Source of the DNA: Diabrotica undecimpunctata
Taxonomy: Eukaryota > Arthropoda > Insecta > Coleoptera > Chrysomelidae
Direction: 5' to 3'
NCBI RefSeq assembly: GCF_040954645.1
Contig: NC_092809.1
Location: 69,101,141-69,165,140, forward strand
Length of the DNA: 64,000 nucleotides
Shown here piece after piece: positions 1 through 11,801 of this stretch. The first letter of the stretch is position 1. Every line of letters starts with the position of its first letter. The position numbers were made by a program, and so were the translations under genes. Under the pieces are notes generated by a model, which was not told the DNA's origin, searched no databases, and saw only the letters and a program-made list of their open reading frames with translations.

Positions 1-870
1 GGAATACTTCTAAATGGAGAACCCCTAAACAACATCCGTTATGCAGACGACACCGTTATTTTTGCAGACAGTTTGAACAGTTTACAGCAACTGATAAACA
101 AAGTAAATGAAGTAAGTGAAAGATTTGCACTTCAAGTAAATATAACAAAAACTAAATTTATGATCATCAGCAAAAATAAAGTTAGAGACGCTTAACTACT
201 TATCAATAATACACCAGTGGACCGAGTAAAACAGTATAACTATCTTGGAACAACAGTAAATGAACAATGGGATCACTCACAGGAAATAAAATGTAGAATA
301 GAGAAGGCTAGGAGTGCATTCAATAACATGGCCAAACTCTTTAAAAGCCACAATCTTAATCTGGAGATAAAAGTAAGGCTCCTACGATGTTATATCTTCT
401 CAATATTGTATTACGGAGTTGAATCCTGGACACTAACTGAAGCAATGGAGAAAAAACTTGAAGCCTTCGAGATGTGGCTATACAGGCGAATTCTAAGGAT
501 ATCATGGACAGACAAGATAACCAACGAGACCGTATTACGAAGAGTGGGCAAAGAAAGAGAGGTGATGTATACCATTAAAAGGAGAAAGTTGGAATATCTC
601 GGACATATAATGAGAAACAGCACTAAATACAGATTACTGAAGGTAATCCTACAGGGTAAAGTATTCGGAAAGCGAGGAATTGGGAGAAGGAGAATATCAT
701 GGTTGAAGAACCTGAGGAAATGGTTCTCCACAACAACGAATCTATTTAAAGCATCAGTCAATAAAACAATTATAGCCAGAATGATTGCCAATATTCGGAA
801 CGAATAGGCACTGAAAGAAGAAGACTTAATTTCAACAGAGCCAACCAATAACAATTCCATTTTCACAATT
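1..870 (+). pseudogene. RTE-like LINE, 3' part of reverse transcriptase
   Basis: This is the distal half of a non-LTR retrotransposon polyprotein; the window edge cuts off the 5' side. The frame starting at base 1 reads the RT catalytic box RYADD about 14 codons in. It then runs through the thumb and the basic C-terminal region (YLGTTV, EAFEMWLYRRILRISW, YLGHIM, GKRGIGRRRISWLKNL) to a stop at 805-807. One in-frame TAA at 193-195 breaks it, and the same frame continues beyond. The C-terminal layout matches insect RTE-clade endonuclease-reverse transcriptases. An A/AG-rich tail follows at about 810-870. Inactive; the clade assignment is from motif memory only. Confidence 0.85.
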
Positions 871-880
871 AAGGTCATTC

Positions 881-1990
881 TTGTTCTTCTTCTCGTGCCA
901 CTCCTAGCGGAGATTGGAAATCATCATGGCCACTGCGACTTTGTTAGCAGCGCGCCTAAAAAGTTCAATCGAACTGCACCCGAACCATTCACGTAGATTA
1001 CGAAGCCACGATATTTTTCTTCTTCCCACACTTCTTTTGCCCTTAATTTTGCCCTGCATGATATTTCTTAAAAGTTCGTACTTTTCACCTCTCACAATGT
1101 GCCCCAAGTATTCCATCTTTCTAGTTTTTATCTCATTTAGAATTTCGCATCTTTTGTCTAAAGTTTGGAGTACTTGCGTGTTAGTGACGCGGTCCATCCA
1201 TGATATTCTGAGAATGCGCCTATAGCACCACATCTCGAAAGCTTCGATGTTTTTTGTGGTCAACTGTTTTAGTGTCCAAGCCTCTACTCCATACAACAGG
1301 GTAGAAAAGACATAACACCGCAGCATTCGTATTCGTAACTTTATATTGATATCATGATTGCAAAAGAGTTTGCGCATTCTATTAAAGACTGATCTAGCGA
1401 TTTCTATTCTACATCTAATCTCTTTGTTTGATCAGTATCGTCTGTGATCCAAGCACCTAGATATTTATAACAGGACACACGCTCAATCGTTGTATTGTCT
1501 ATTACATGATTAGCTCTGATGTTCTTTGATTTCGTGATTACCATAAATTTAGTTTTTTTCAAATTAATTTTCAAGCCGTAACTGTTACAGTATATATTGA
1601 GACTTTGAACGAGATATTGTAGTTCTACTAGCGTTCCCATCAGGAGAACCGTATCGTCAGCATACCTTATATTGTTGATCGTCTCACCATTTATTATCAG
1701 ACCAAGATCTTCTTCCTCGAGTGCTTGTTCACAAATAGCTTCACTATACAGATTAAATAAAATTGGCGACAAGATGCATCCCTGCCGGACTCCTCGATGG
1801 ATTTGAATTTCTTCTGTTAGCCTACCCTCAACCTTCACATTTGCTGTTTGATTCCAATATAGGTTGCATATAATTCGAATATCTCGGCTGTCTATATTTT
1901 TCTTTATTGGAATTTGTCTTAGTGGTTCATGTTGTACTTTGTCAAAGGCCTTTTCGAAATCAATTAAGGTCATTAGACACCTGTAACTCA
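881..1990 (-). pseudogene. RTE-like LINE, 5'-truncated, antisense
   Basis: This second RTE-clade copy is read on the minus strand and lies tail to tail with the copy at 1-870. The first segment (1991 to 1404) holds FEKAFDKVQHE, GVRQGCILSPILFNLYSE and RYADD. The second segment (1377 to 904) holds the thumb and C-terminus (EAFEMWCYRRILRISWMD, YLGHIVR, GKRSVGRRKISWLRNL). The two are in different frames with the shift near 1405-1415, so it is one broken gene. The 5' end stops abruptly at about 1990 inside the RT palm domain, the usual truncation left by target-primed reverse transcription. The GAAGAAGAAC-like 3' tail lies near 880-900. Confidence 0.85.
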
Positions 1991-1992
1991 TT

Positions 1993-2500
1993 CAACTTAT
2001 AACTTATCCTTTTATATTTCCCATGTACCTTGTGTTGCTTTATGACAGATAGGGCCTTTCTTAAGTTATAAGTTGAGTACTATACTATTAACATACTACA
2101 AAACCACGTCCCAACCATCAAATTTTGTTCATTTCATATAATAGTAATACAATAAAACTTCCACACCACTTAGTCCGTTTACATCCTATCAGATATTTAA
2201 GTTCATGAACTTATAACTTAAAAAGTTTTACATTTACCAGGTACCAAATGTTGTTTTTTGACATACAGGGCCTTCTACAATCGAGTTATAAGTTAAATAT
2301 TACATGGCCATTATACTACAAAAGTTTTATTTTATTTAGGGCAAGAACACTTTCATATTTTAAATATATTCAATCATATTCCACCAATAACAACAAAATT
2401 TCAAGAACTCAACTTTCCACATGTGTCTAGTTTCTATTTTCCAGGTACCAAATGTTGAAGAAACATAAAGGTCCTTATATTAAAATCTCTATTTCACAAC
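1993..2500. repeat. Degenerate ~205-216-bp tandem repeat with inverted arms
   Basis: Three diverged units can be aligned on a GTACC anchor at 2025, 2241 and 2445, giving periods of 216 and 204 bp. Each anchor is followed by TGTTG and then a GGGCCTT/GGTCCTT block. In the first two units an AACTTATAACTTA arm (1993 and 2207) is matched about 60 bp later by TAAGTTATAAGTT, so each unit could fold into a hairpin. No coding potential was seen. It may be a fragment of a satellite or a MITE-like array. Confidence 0.6.
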
Positions 2501-2739
2501 ATTACTACACACATGTATAGTTGGTTGCCTAATTATAACCACATAATCTTCTCTCCACATTTCATCTCATATACATAATTTAAAACAACAACATTGATGG
2601 TTGATACTGTTATATTAATTTATTTTACTTTAACAATTTTAAATAACGTTGGCTTTTGTCTTAAGTAGACCCATCCAGTTATATTGACTGCTCTGTTACG
2701 ACTTCCGTCCCAACTTGTCAACATTGTCATTTTAATCAG

Positions 2740-3110
2740 TTGCTTCCATAAAGTCCTCGTAGACACACCGTCTCAGGACTAGAAACTTCAATGTGGAGTC
2801 ATATGTCGCCATGTTACCTAATCCAACGGTAACTTTAACATCCTATTAATTTATAAGAAATACTGTCAAACTAATGTAACTAATTATTTGTTAACGGGTT
2901 TTTACCCATATATTTAGTGGCTATATTCATGTACTCCTAGTAAGTATTAACCACACTTTACTTTAACCTTGGTCAAAATTTAAACTTCTTGTTCTTTTAA
3001 TTAAGTGGTTACATATTTTCTAGGACACTGATGATGGAATGATGGATTCTGAAAACGTTTTGTCTAACACAGCCCGTTTGGGTTTTTAAATATATACCTT
3101 TTACAAAGGA
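2740..3110 (+). mobile_element. Penelope-like element terminal remnant
   Basis: The stretch at 2745-2860 (GTCCTCGTAGA, GTCTCAGGAC, GCCATGTTA in order) is a diverged copy of the reverse complement of 28,805-28,890, which lies just downstream of a recognisable PLE reverse transcriptase. About 170 bp later, 3028-3070 holds CTGATGA, a short weak stem and GAAAACG, the order of a hammerhead core. A similar block occurs at the 28.66-kb PLE end. No PLE protein is readable here. The call rests on the two-point similarity within the window. Confidence 0.55.
3025..3070 (+). ncRNA. Hammerhead-ribozyme-like motif (PLE terminus)
   Basis: CTGATGA at 3028-3034 is followed by GGAAT/ATTCT, which can form a 5-bp stem II with one G-U pair, then GAAA at 3051-3054 and ACGTTTTGTC. 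This is the CUGANGA - stem II - GAAA order of hammerhead ribozymes reported in PLE terminal repeats. Stem I is not convincing, so activity is doubtful. Confidence 0.4.
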
Positions 3111-4790
3111 TTTTAATTAATTTTTTTTACTAACGAATAAATTCCCAGAAAAGTAAATACGTCCAAACTCTTAGACGACGCAACCAGAAGTCAGTCTAAT
3201 TTCAACCCAACGAAAAGCGATCCTCTTTTTCTCAATTTGAACAAACTATATCCTAGAACAGAATCACCCCCACTTAAAGAACACCCTCTTAAAAAGAACC
3301 AACTTATTTTAATTTTCAGCGGAAACATATAAACATAACGGTATTTTTTAAAAAAGGAAGCAAAACCTCTTTAAACTAAAGGGGTCTAAATGTTGTTTGT
3401 TCCCTAAAAGTGACGATTGCTCTCAAATTTCTAACAAAGCAGCCATCAAGTAGCATGTTTCGGTACTTCTTTTAGGAAATGAAAAACTGAAAGGCATCGA
3501 AGAATTAGGTCTATAAAGATACAAAATCTGAAGTACTGTTACTGTACCGTTACTGTACTATAAAAGACTGTATCGGCACCTCTCATTCGGTTCAGCGAGG
3601 TGCAAAAGAAAAATTTTTGGGTACGACCATTGGCGTAGCTGCGGTAATTGCAAAAGGTTTTTAAAATCAATCTTAAAATAGTATATAATAATTAATCTAA
3701 TTATAAAAAAAATGTTACAAGTTTACTACATCTATTAAGGTTGCGTAGATTACAGAACTTGTTTTATAAAAATTTTTTGAGCAGTAATTCAGTTTCCTAT
3801 TTATATCATAATGTTTTATTTAATACAAGCGTTGAAATACATATCGCTTGTCATACTAAAATTAATAAAGTGGTTAGATAATTTCAAATCAAACTTGCAG
3901 CTTTAATTACAATTATTACTTACAGTAATGTATTAGTAAAAATGTATAGTAGCCATACACTTTTAATAATCGACATATTAACAGTAGCAATATAACTTTG
4001 TAACATTTATATATTAATATTGTTTTAGGTGCCTGCTGATAATCCGTCTGCAATGTATTACATTTTGAGGGATGTTACTAACGATTTTGAAGTTTAGAGC
4101 AATATTGCTAGAATATTGTATGTGGAATACATATTGTCCACAATTGTGTGTTAATTTAAATTTTGATGTAACAAACATTAATTATTGTATAATACATTTT
4201 ATAGTATATCTGGTTTCAATTGCAAAATGATGAGTGTCTGATTAGTAGGTATACTACAACTATAATTACAAATACTATTAAAACGATAAAGAACGTAGTA
4301 CTCCACAATTTATCTGAATTCCGGTTATATCTATTAGAAAACAGAGATGGCTGAAATTATAATCGTGATCTTTGAATTAGGAAATCCAAAAATGTTCCCT
4401 AATACAAAAGTAGATTGTAGACTTGAAGAGAGCTGTTAGGTATTTTTAAACTTTCCACACTGCTTTCTAAAATAACTTTCGTTTATACTCGATATTTAAC
4501 AGATCTGAGCATCTAAAAAACCAATTATCAGTTGAACAATTGCACTATATTGTGGATAATGTGCAGCCGTTTTTCTATAAATTTGCAGAGTCTGCAATGC
4601 ATTTTTTAAAGAAATTGTTATTCTTTCCCTAAAGATTATGATTCACACATTCAGATAGCACAAAATGATGAGAAAATTTATGAAAGAAGAAAGCCTAAGA
4701 TCAACCAAAAAGGATCGTTGGTTATTCCAGGAATTCAATTATTTGATTACCTATACTGCAGAACCAAGATCCGACAACGAAAGAAATACA
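3111..4790. other. AT-rich stretch, no gene recognised
   Basis: No ORF over 60 codons and no element motif was recognised. The only exon-like piece is at about 4029-4096: a TTGTTTTAG acceptor-like tract followed by an open frame (VPADNPSAMYYILRDVTNDF) ending in TAG. It has no identified partner exon. Confidence 0.5.
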
Positions 4791-4793
4791 TAA

Positions 4794-4991
4794 TTGAATC
4801 ACGGGTCTTCCCTGGTTACTAATCAGCGAAATCGCTGTAAACAAAACATCACCAGGCATAAAATAAAAATGAAAACACCGTATAGAATAGCTACATGGAA
4901 TGAAACAGCTTTATATGAAGCCGTTAAGCTTAGAAATCTATTCTCTGAAATTGACAAACTATACTACATAATGAAATACTCGTATATTTAA
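4794..4991 (+). pseudogene. LINE endonuclease N-terminal fragment
   Basis: The 65-codon frame ends in RIATWNETALYEAVKLRNLF and SEIDKL. That resembles the start of the APE-type endonuclease domain of insect LINEs (family pattern: T-W-N, then L-Y, then K-L-x-N-L). The catalytic Asn of the TWN motif is present, but the frame stops before the metal-binding Glu. No downstream RT follows. It is a short scrap of a LINE 5' coding end, and the family cannot be fixed. Confidence 0.5.
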
Positions 4992-6062
4992 ACACAAGTA
5001 GAAAATTGCTTCCTTAGTTATTGCAATAGGTTAACTGTTAAAAAACATATCATCATTGAAAACACTGTTTATTGTACATTATTATATTAAAACTTACTAG
5101 GGATTTTGCCCATTCGACGAGGGATCCAATAAGTTGCCATATAAAAGTCATGTACCGTCATGCCATGTACAGTCATTTCACTTAATTTTTTATGACTTAC
5201 TCCAATAATTTAAGGCTAGAACGTAAACAAAATGATATTTTAGTCTGTTGCACTGTAACAAAGAAATCACTTTGGAGAATCGCTGAACTTTTGCTTAAAG
5301 TTGTCTTACGAAATCGAATAATATATAATATAATCGATATGAGCATAATTCTAGTTTGGCAATTTATTTGTTAGGAAAGCTCGATTTTTGTATTATATTT
5401 TTTACCGATTACCAAATTTGCAGCCAATATTTTAGGAGCAACAAACTTTGAAAAGAGTTAAAAATTAAATTTTTAGCATAATTAACTTCTTGCACAAAAT
5501 GGCCAGTCTTTTCACTATTAGATAAATATTGTCCCATCTGATAGATAGTTATCTATAGGATAGACATGTATTCACAGAATAAAATGTACCTGTATCTTCA
5601 CTTCAAATTATAATGCGGTTACTAATCTGTAAGATAAACGTAAAATTTATTTCAGAACACACCAATATTTAAATAATTGAATCGGTCATTTCAAAAAGTG
5701 CATAAGTCCACAATTTTCAGACACTAACCTTTTGTGCGGAATAGACTCTTCTAAGATAAACTCACGTTGTCTGCAAAAACGACACCAGTCCGTAAATAAT
5801 CTGTCGAAATACTCTACAACAACTAAAATTGAAGGTCTGTGCAAAACAACGCGAGTCCAGGACGTATGCATTTTTTTGCTGTGAATTTGTAAACATAATT
5901 TCTAAGAATTTAGTTCATAGCCGAGATCGTATGATTATTGAGTCGTTTATGTTACCATGTTTTTATTTCAGTTTTTATTAATATGTTGTGTTGTGAGGTT
6001 AAGTGATTGACAACGATTAATTTAAATTTATTGGTTTTTTGTTATTTAAACAAAGAAATAAT
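4992..6062. other. AT-rich stretch, no gene recognised
   Basis: There is nothing I can assign. A 61-codon minus-strand frame at 5871-5686 contains a CRFC pair but matches no family I know. It could equally be chance or an old exon. Confidence 0.5.
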
Positions 6063-8029
6063 ATGCCTACTTCATCTGACGATAGTGTACATGAACATTT
6101 ACCCTTAAAAAAGAGAAAACCCAATCCAGATAAATACAGAAGGAATGTTATACGTAATGCCAAAGTTAATAGTTTACAACACACTAACTATAAAGGAAAT
6201 ATTGTACCGGCTAGAGCTACAGGACCTTAGTGTAAGTAAGTAATATTTTATGCTGTTATGTAGGTTTACAGAGGTTTGTTTATTACCGTTTGTATCAGCA
6301 ATAGGCAAATTTTTATAGTTTTCATAACATAGTTTAATATTTCATTAATAAAACCATATTTTTTTTAGCAATAAATAAACAAACTACAGTAATGTAATAT
6401 TGTCGTTTAAGGTTTTTGTTTTGCAAATTTTAAAAATATAAACTTAGTGTCAGTTCAATGAATACTTGTCCCAAGGCTAAAAATCGGCGTTTTTTGTAAT
6501 ATTAATAAATCGGTTTTCTATCACTATACAGGAATTTATTAACTACAAACTGATTTTATGTTCTAGTGTGCTAGAAATTTTACAATTCCTTAAAAATCTC
6601 TTTTCTATTTAGATGCAGAGCAAAATGTTTCCAAAAATTTTATGAAGAAGAATTATCTTTTTGTGTTGACACACTAAACAACTTATTTACCAAAAATAAG
6701 CAAGATATATTCTTGCAGCAAAATATCGAAAAGGTGCCTGTTCAGAAACACCATCCCAAAAAGAAGGAGCAGTGTAAAAAAATCGAAAGAAGAACGAAAA
6801 GGTATGTAAAAAGGCTTTTACTTCGATTTATGGGACAACACCCGAAATGGAATACCAAATCACATGAAGTTCATAAGCTCAGTTATAATCATATTTTGTC
6901 ATTTGCAGAAAACAGATACACTATGCAAGTAAAAAATGGAATACCTTGATGCACGCCTAGATGTCAGAACCACGCATAGTCTTTATAAAGAAAAACATCC
7001 AAATGTGGATGTTAAGTATAAATACTACGCAAAATATTTTAAAGAAGCCTTTTTTTTGCGTTTTGGTAGACCTCAAGCTGATACCTGTATTAAGTGCGAA
7101 CAATTGGTTACAAAAATCAACAGCCTAGGAGTGCTAGGAGCACATGCCAAACGTACCGCAGAAGCTGAACTAGCGGTTTATAAAACAAGGTCCAAGAAAG
7201 TTCACAACAAGATAAATTTTGTGAAAGATGTTTGTAAAAATCGAGAGGACGCAGTTGTTCTCACATTCGATGTTATGCAAAATCTTCCTCTGCCCTGTAT
7301 ACCGATACAAGAGATATTTTATTTGCGTCAACTACGGGTGAACTGCGTTGGTATAAAAAATGTTGAAACCAAGGAATTTGTGTTTTACGTTTATCATGAA
7401 GGCCAAGCCAATAAAGGCGCTAATGAAGTTTGTTCCATGTTGTCCCATTATTTTGAAATTTTTTAACCCGATAACGTACAAGAAGTATTTTTGTTCAGCG
7501 ACAACTGTCCTGGACAAAATAAGAACCATACGATGATCCGGTTTTTGATCTCATTAACGGATACAGGCAGATTTTCCAAAATAATCCATTACTTTCCAAT
7601 CAGAGGACATTCATTTTTGCCGAATGATCTAGATTTTGGGGTGCTGAAATCAAAAATTAAGAAACATGACAGAATTTATGTGCCAGACCAATATTATTCC
7701 CTTATGGCTGGAGCTAGGACAAGTTTTTCCGTTTTTAAGATGAAGACACATCAGATATTACATTATTGTAATTGGTGGCCAACATATTACAAGCCAAACT
7801 GCCTCTCCAATGAAAGCCTAGGTTCAAAGGTACAAAAGCAACACAAAAGAACCCTCCATCGTCGTTTATGTCGTTTGAATACGATAAACATGCAAAAAGT
7901 ACAGTTGTGACTCACGATTTTATTGACGGTTTCATTAGTCATACGTTTCGTCTTTTCAAAACCAAACGCCCCGTGTTGCTACCAACATCATTAACTTACC
8001 CAAGTAATGCTGTATTGCATTTATTTTGA
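6063..8029 (+). pseudogene. DNCxGQNKN-family (DUF7869-like, transposase-like) two-exon pseudogene
   Basis: Exon 1 (ATG at 6063 to 6235) is Lys/Arg-rich and ends in a TAG at 6228-6230. A perfect GTAAGT donor at 6236 and a TTCTATTTAG acceptor ending at 6612 join in phase to give a Cys-rich CKCRAKC segment. Exon 2 continues through QADTCIKCEQL, the strand VLTFDVMQNLPLPCIP, then LFSDNCPGQNKN, GHSFLPNDLDFG and a C-terminal tail in another frame ending at 8029. Breaks: the stop at 6228, a frameshift near 6935, a TAA at 7464-7466 and a frameshift near 7860. The D in TFDVMQ and the D in FSDNC fit an RNase H-fold DDE arrangement (inference). The DUF number is from memory and tentative. The exon/intron structure makes this a relic gene and not a retrocopy. 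Confidence 0.7.
6236..6612 (+). other. Intron of the DNCxGQNKN pseudogene
   Basis: A 377-bp AT-rich interval starts GTAAGT and ends with a T-rich tract plus TAG. Removing it restores one frame: TGT AA + A TGC reads C-K-C across the junction, inside a Cys-rich segment. This is good evidence for a phase-2 spliceosomal intron. Confidence 0.7.
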
Positions 8030-8445
8030 TCCCTGGCCAGGTTATAAAATGTTTCTATAGATTAGAACGGTTGAATCTTTTTAACTTTACAGCCACTTCC
8101 ATTGAATAAAATAGTATCCTTAAATTAATTTAATAGACTCCTTAAAAATGGCTTCACTATATAATCAGAATCTCCAAGTAACAACCCATTTCTATTATCT
8201 TCATTTAAACTTTTTTTTGTTATCAACATTATGAAAACATTGGATGCCTAAACTAAGTGAAGAAAACAATTAGAATACCTAATTTTATAATCTTTTATTA
8301 ACAACTATTTACAACATATTCTCAGAATATAGATTACTGTCGGTTTATTTAATCTAAACCTATTAAAAAATTCTCTTTTATTTCAAAAATTAAAATGGTC
8401 GATTCTGCCTTAAATATTCCATTCTCACATCAATTACTTAGTTTA
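8030..8445. other. AT-rich stretch, nothing recognised
   Basis: No ORF, repeat or motif was recognised between the end of the DNCxGQNKN pseudogene and the 3' end of the antisense LINE. Confidence 0.5.
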
Positions 8446-10472
8446 TAACGTTCTACGCCGTCTTCTGATTTCCAGTCTCCATTTATTTCAGTCGTTCCAA
8501 AGGTTTTATTCAACTCTCTTCTTCCTTAAGTCTTTATCGATTCCTTCTCTCTGACTTAATCTCGGTCTACCTTTCTTTTTTTTATGCGGTGTTCAGTTCA
8601 ATACTTTCTTTGGTATTCTGTGTTCATCCATTCTATGGACGTCTTCATACCATCTTAATTGATTTATTCTGATGTCCTCTGTTATATTGTGTAACACCCA
8701 TAATTTCTCGTATTCTTTCGTTTCTAACTCTGTCTTATCTTGATTTTCCAGCCGCTCTCCTCCAGAAGTCCATTTCTGTTGCTTCTAATGCTTTTAAGTT
8801 TTTTCCTTGCAGTGGTCATACCTTCCTTCCATATGTAACAATACTTTCTATAATGCTGTTATAGATTTTGTGTTTGTTTTCTTTAAAGATTGTTTTGTCC
8901 CACAGTATACTGTTTAATTGCCTACTGGCTTGTCTTCCTTGGTTATTTCTATATTTAATTTCTTCGCCTCATTTGCCATCGTTGGTTATTTGCATGCCTA
9001 AATATTTGTATTTTTGACAGTGATTTATTTCTCGCTGCATTTCTTCCAAAATTAGATTTTGTTGAATTTCCCCAATACATATGTATTTAGTTCTCTTGAT
9101 ATTTACTTCTAGCCCCCATAGTTCGTATTTTTCGATAAGTTTACTGGTCATAATATATTCGTGGTCTTCAGAGTCTTGGGCCATCACTATTTGGTCGTCT
9201 GCAAAACTTAGTGTGTACAATATTGCGTCGTCTAGAGGAATTCCCATGTTTCTGCATTTTCTTTTTCACGTCTTTATCGCTTGCTCCGACTAGACCTTAA
9301 AACAAAGTAGGAGACACGCAGCATCGTTGTTTGAGTGTTACTTTTTATTAATTTATTTATTAATATTAATACCCAGCTAACAATTAGCTGGCTAACAGTA
9401 AAAAGATGGTCAATAGTTGATCTACCTGCTCTAAAGCCGGCCTGTTCACAGAATTCCTCTTCCATTGTCTTTTTTATGAGTTTCCCATGAACTCTCAAGA
9501 TGGTGCTAAGGTCTGCGATTCCACGATAATTTTCACATACATCTTTACTTTCCTTCCTATGTATTCTCATGATAAACGATGTCCACTCCTCCGGTATACT
9601 CTCTCCGTTGATACATTTTTGGTAAAGGCTGGCTAGTTGCTTATGTAACTTGCTTGTACCGTACTTGAGTAGCCCAGGTGGGATATTTTCAGGGCCTGGT
9701 GATTTTCTATTCTTTAATGCTTGGCATACTCGTGCTACTTCTTTGTCGTCAATCCTAACTGGGGAAGTTTTTGCATGTACTTTCACTTCTTATTGTATTT
9801 GAGGTGTTTGCGAGAAAGTATTCTTCCCATTTATCTAGGCTGATCGGTGAAATGATGTCTTTAGTCTTATCTTGTCGAAGATATCGAAGTATTTTCCAGC
9901 TTTTGCTGCTTCAACTACCCTCCAAGTAAGTGTTTATTCTGGAGCAGTTTCTGTCCTAGCTTTTGTGTTTCTTCTGATTTATCGCATCTCGTACGTTTTT
10001 TTGGCCTGTTCGATATTCGTTTTTACTTGGATCAGTATTTGTATTTTGTTTGTGGTATATATCTCGTTTAATCTTTATTTTTTCTTCGATTTCTTCATCC
10101 CACCAATATGGTTTCCTTCGTTGGGTTTTTTCATATTTACCTAGGGCTTCTTCTGCTACACTTTTGAGACATTGTTTTATGTAATTGTAATGGTGCTCAA
10201 CACTATCAAAGTTTTCTTCTAAGAGCTTTTCATCCAGTCGCTTTTTGTACAATGCCTTTGTGCTTTTATGGTTGAGGCTATCCAAGTAAGTTGTATTTGG
10301 TTTCTATGGTTTTTTGCTCTTCGTCCTTGTTGTGTTCTTTTCTCTTGGATAGTCGTATGGGCATTATTTTAGCCTTTACTAGATAGTGCTCGCTTTCACA
10401 TGTGCTTCCTCTAAATGCTATTACGTCTTTTATATTGAGTTTCCCATTAAATTCATAAACAGTAAACATCAT
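8446..10472 (-). pseudogene. LINE polyprotein with internal RT deletion, antisense
   Basis: Read leftwards from 10,472: the end of an endonuclease domain (CESEHYLVKAKIMP), a linker (KPYWWDEEIEEKIK), RT motifs (NRKSPGPENIPPGLLKYG, ENYRGIADLS, QAGFRAGRSTIDHL) and LKQRCCVSPTLF. These are followed by MGIPLDD, SFADDQ and KYKYLGMQI, then a C-terminal region readable in mixed frames to about 8450 (ATEMDFWRR, RVRNERIREIMG). Around 9340-9390 the frame jumps from TVSQLI straight to the CCVSPTLF box, so roughly 100 residues of the RT palm, including its first catalytic Asp, are missing. Several frameshifts and stops are also present. It differs in sequence from the RTE copies here; the clade is unassigned. 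Confidence 0.75.
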
Positions 10473-10895
10473 ACTCTTCGATTTAATTAAATCTTTTTAT
10501 ACCGCATCCATTTCTCTCACCTACAATAAACAACAATATTTTAGGTTATATTTTTGATTTCGCGATAACCTGCAACCTAATAATAGACTACAAAAACACA
10601 ATTTATTTTTCAGAGGACTTCTTATTCGGTACTTTATTTGGCTAATAAATTAATATTTTACATTTTATCCGTCAGATACGTTTATTCATGTCAGTTGGTA
10701 GTTTAGATTTTTTTTACATGTGGCGCTAGGTGTTTAAATCTCTAATAGAAATTATCTTAAAATTACAGCAACCAATACTTTTGGAAATTTTGCGAAAAAA
10801 TTAATCGTTTTATTATATTATTATTATATAATTAATATTATTGGTAATATTGATGATTCGAGAATTGAAAAGGGCCCAATAAAAATTATATTAAC
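10473..10895. other. AT-rich spacer with a short dispersed repeat
   Basis: No gene was seen. Bases 10,688-10,725 (beginning ATGTCAGTTGGTAGTTTAGA) recur almost exactly at 13,011-13,048 in the same orientation, so they flank the RTE and mariner insertions at a distance. The spacer is otherwise unremarkable. Confidence 0.5.
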
Positions 10896-11758
10896 ATGGT
10901 GAGAAACCTTTATTGGAACAAACAGGCTGTGGTATTATTAGAGGAAAATAGCATGGATGCGCAACAGATAAGTAGAGGTATGAGACAAGGCTGTGTACTT
11001 TCACTATTACTATTTAATATATACTCTGAATAGCTATTTACACAAGCACTTGAAAACTATACAAAAGGGATCAAGATCAGTGGTAAAAATATAAATAATA
11101 TTCGTTATACCGACGATACAGTCATTATCGCTTAAAATGAGAAAGGCCTACAGACACTACCAAACACAATTTGTAATACTGGGGAACAATTTGGTTTAAC
11201 AATAAACATAAAGAAAACAAATACCACGGTTATCAGTAAGAGGGGTAAAGTCATAACAAGGATCCAGATAAAAAATGAAAATAATGAACAAGTGGAAAAT
11301 ATGAATTACTTAGAAGTCTGGATTACTGAAGATCCAAATCCAAAATTACAAATTCGATCAAGAATAGAGCAATCAAGAGCAGCCTTTTTGACGATGAGAA
11401 AATTTCTGCAAACTCTTTTTAGAAAAATTTTGAAAATACCATGGACTGATTATATTACGAATGAAAGAGTTTTGCACATAATGGGAACAGACAGAGAACT
11501 TTTGACCACCATTAAAAGGAAAAAGACAGCATATTCGAGGCACATACTTTAAATTGATAAATACGAGTTGTTGCAGCTAATTATAAAGGGAAAAATATAA
11601 GCTAAAAGGGAGACGAAAAATATCTATCCTGGCTAAAAAACATTCGCGACTGTACCGGGTTAAACACACAGACGCTTTTAAGAAAAGAAGTAGATAGAAA
11701 CGAATTTGCAATGGATGTAGCCGATCTTCATTAGTTAAGTCGGTACTAGAACAAGAAG
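10896..11758 (+). pseudogene. RTE-like LINE, decayed
   Basis: The frame opens with MVRNLYWNKQ and GMRQGCVLSLLLFNIYSE, then a stop, then NNIRYTDDTVIIA. Here the RT box YADD has become YTDD, with another stop just after. The thumb follows (NYLEVWITED, RIEQSRAAF). Near 11,415 the sequence skips the usual cysteine/tryptophan segment and resumes at FRKILKIPWTDYI. The C-terminus past 11,550 is littered with stops. The 3' tail AGAACAAGAAG at 11,748-11,758 abuts the mariner TIR, so the mariner inserted into the LINE tail. Confidence 0.8.
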
Positions 11759-11760
11759 TA

Positions 11761-11787
11761 CAGTATAGCCCAAAATAAACAGTACTG
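11761..11787 (+). repeat. Mariner left TIR
   Basis: This matches the reverse complement of 12,926-12,952 at 26 of 27 positions; the single mismatch is at position 7. TA lies immediately outside. Confidence 0.93.
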
Positions 11788-11801
11788 AACTTGTAATTAT
11801 T

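Noticed and set aside
3480..3660. Harbinger-type transposase exon suggested by a WVRPLA-like reading
   Set aside because: Only four or five residues match and no continuation was found; chance similarity is likelier.
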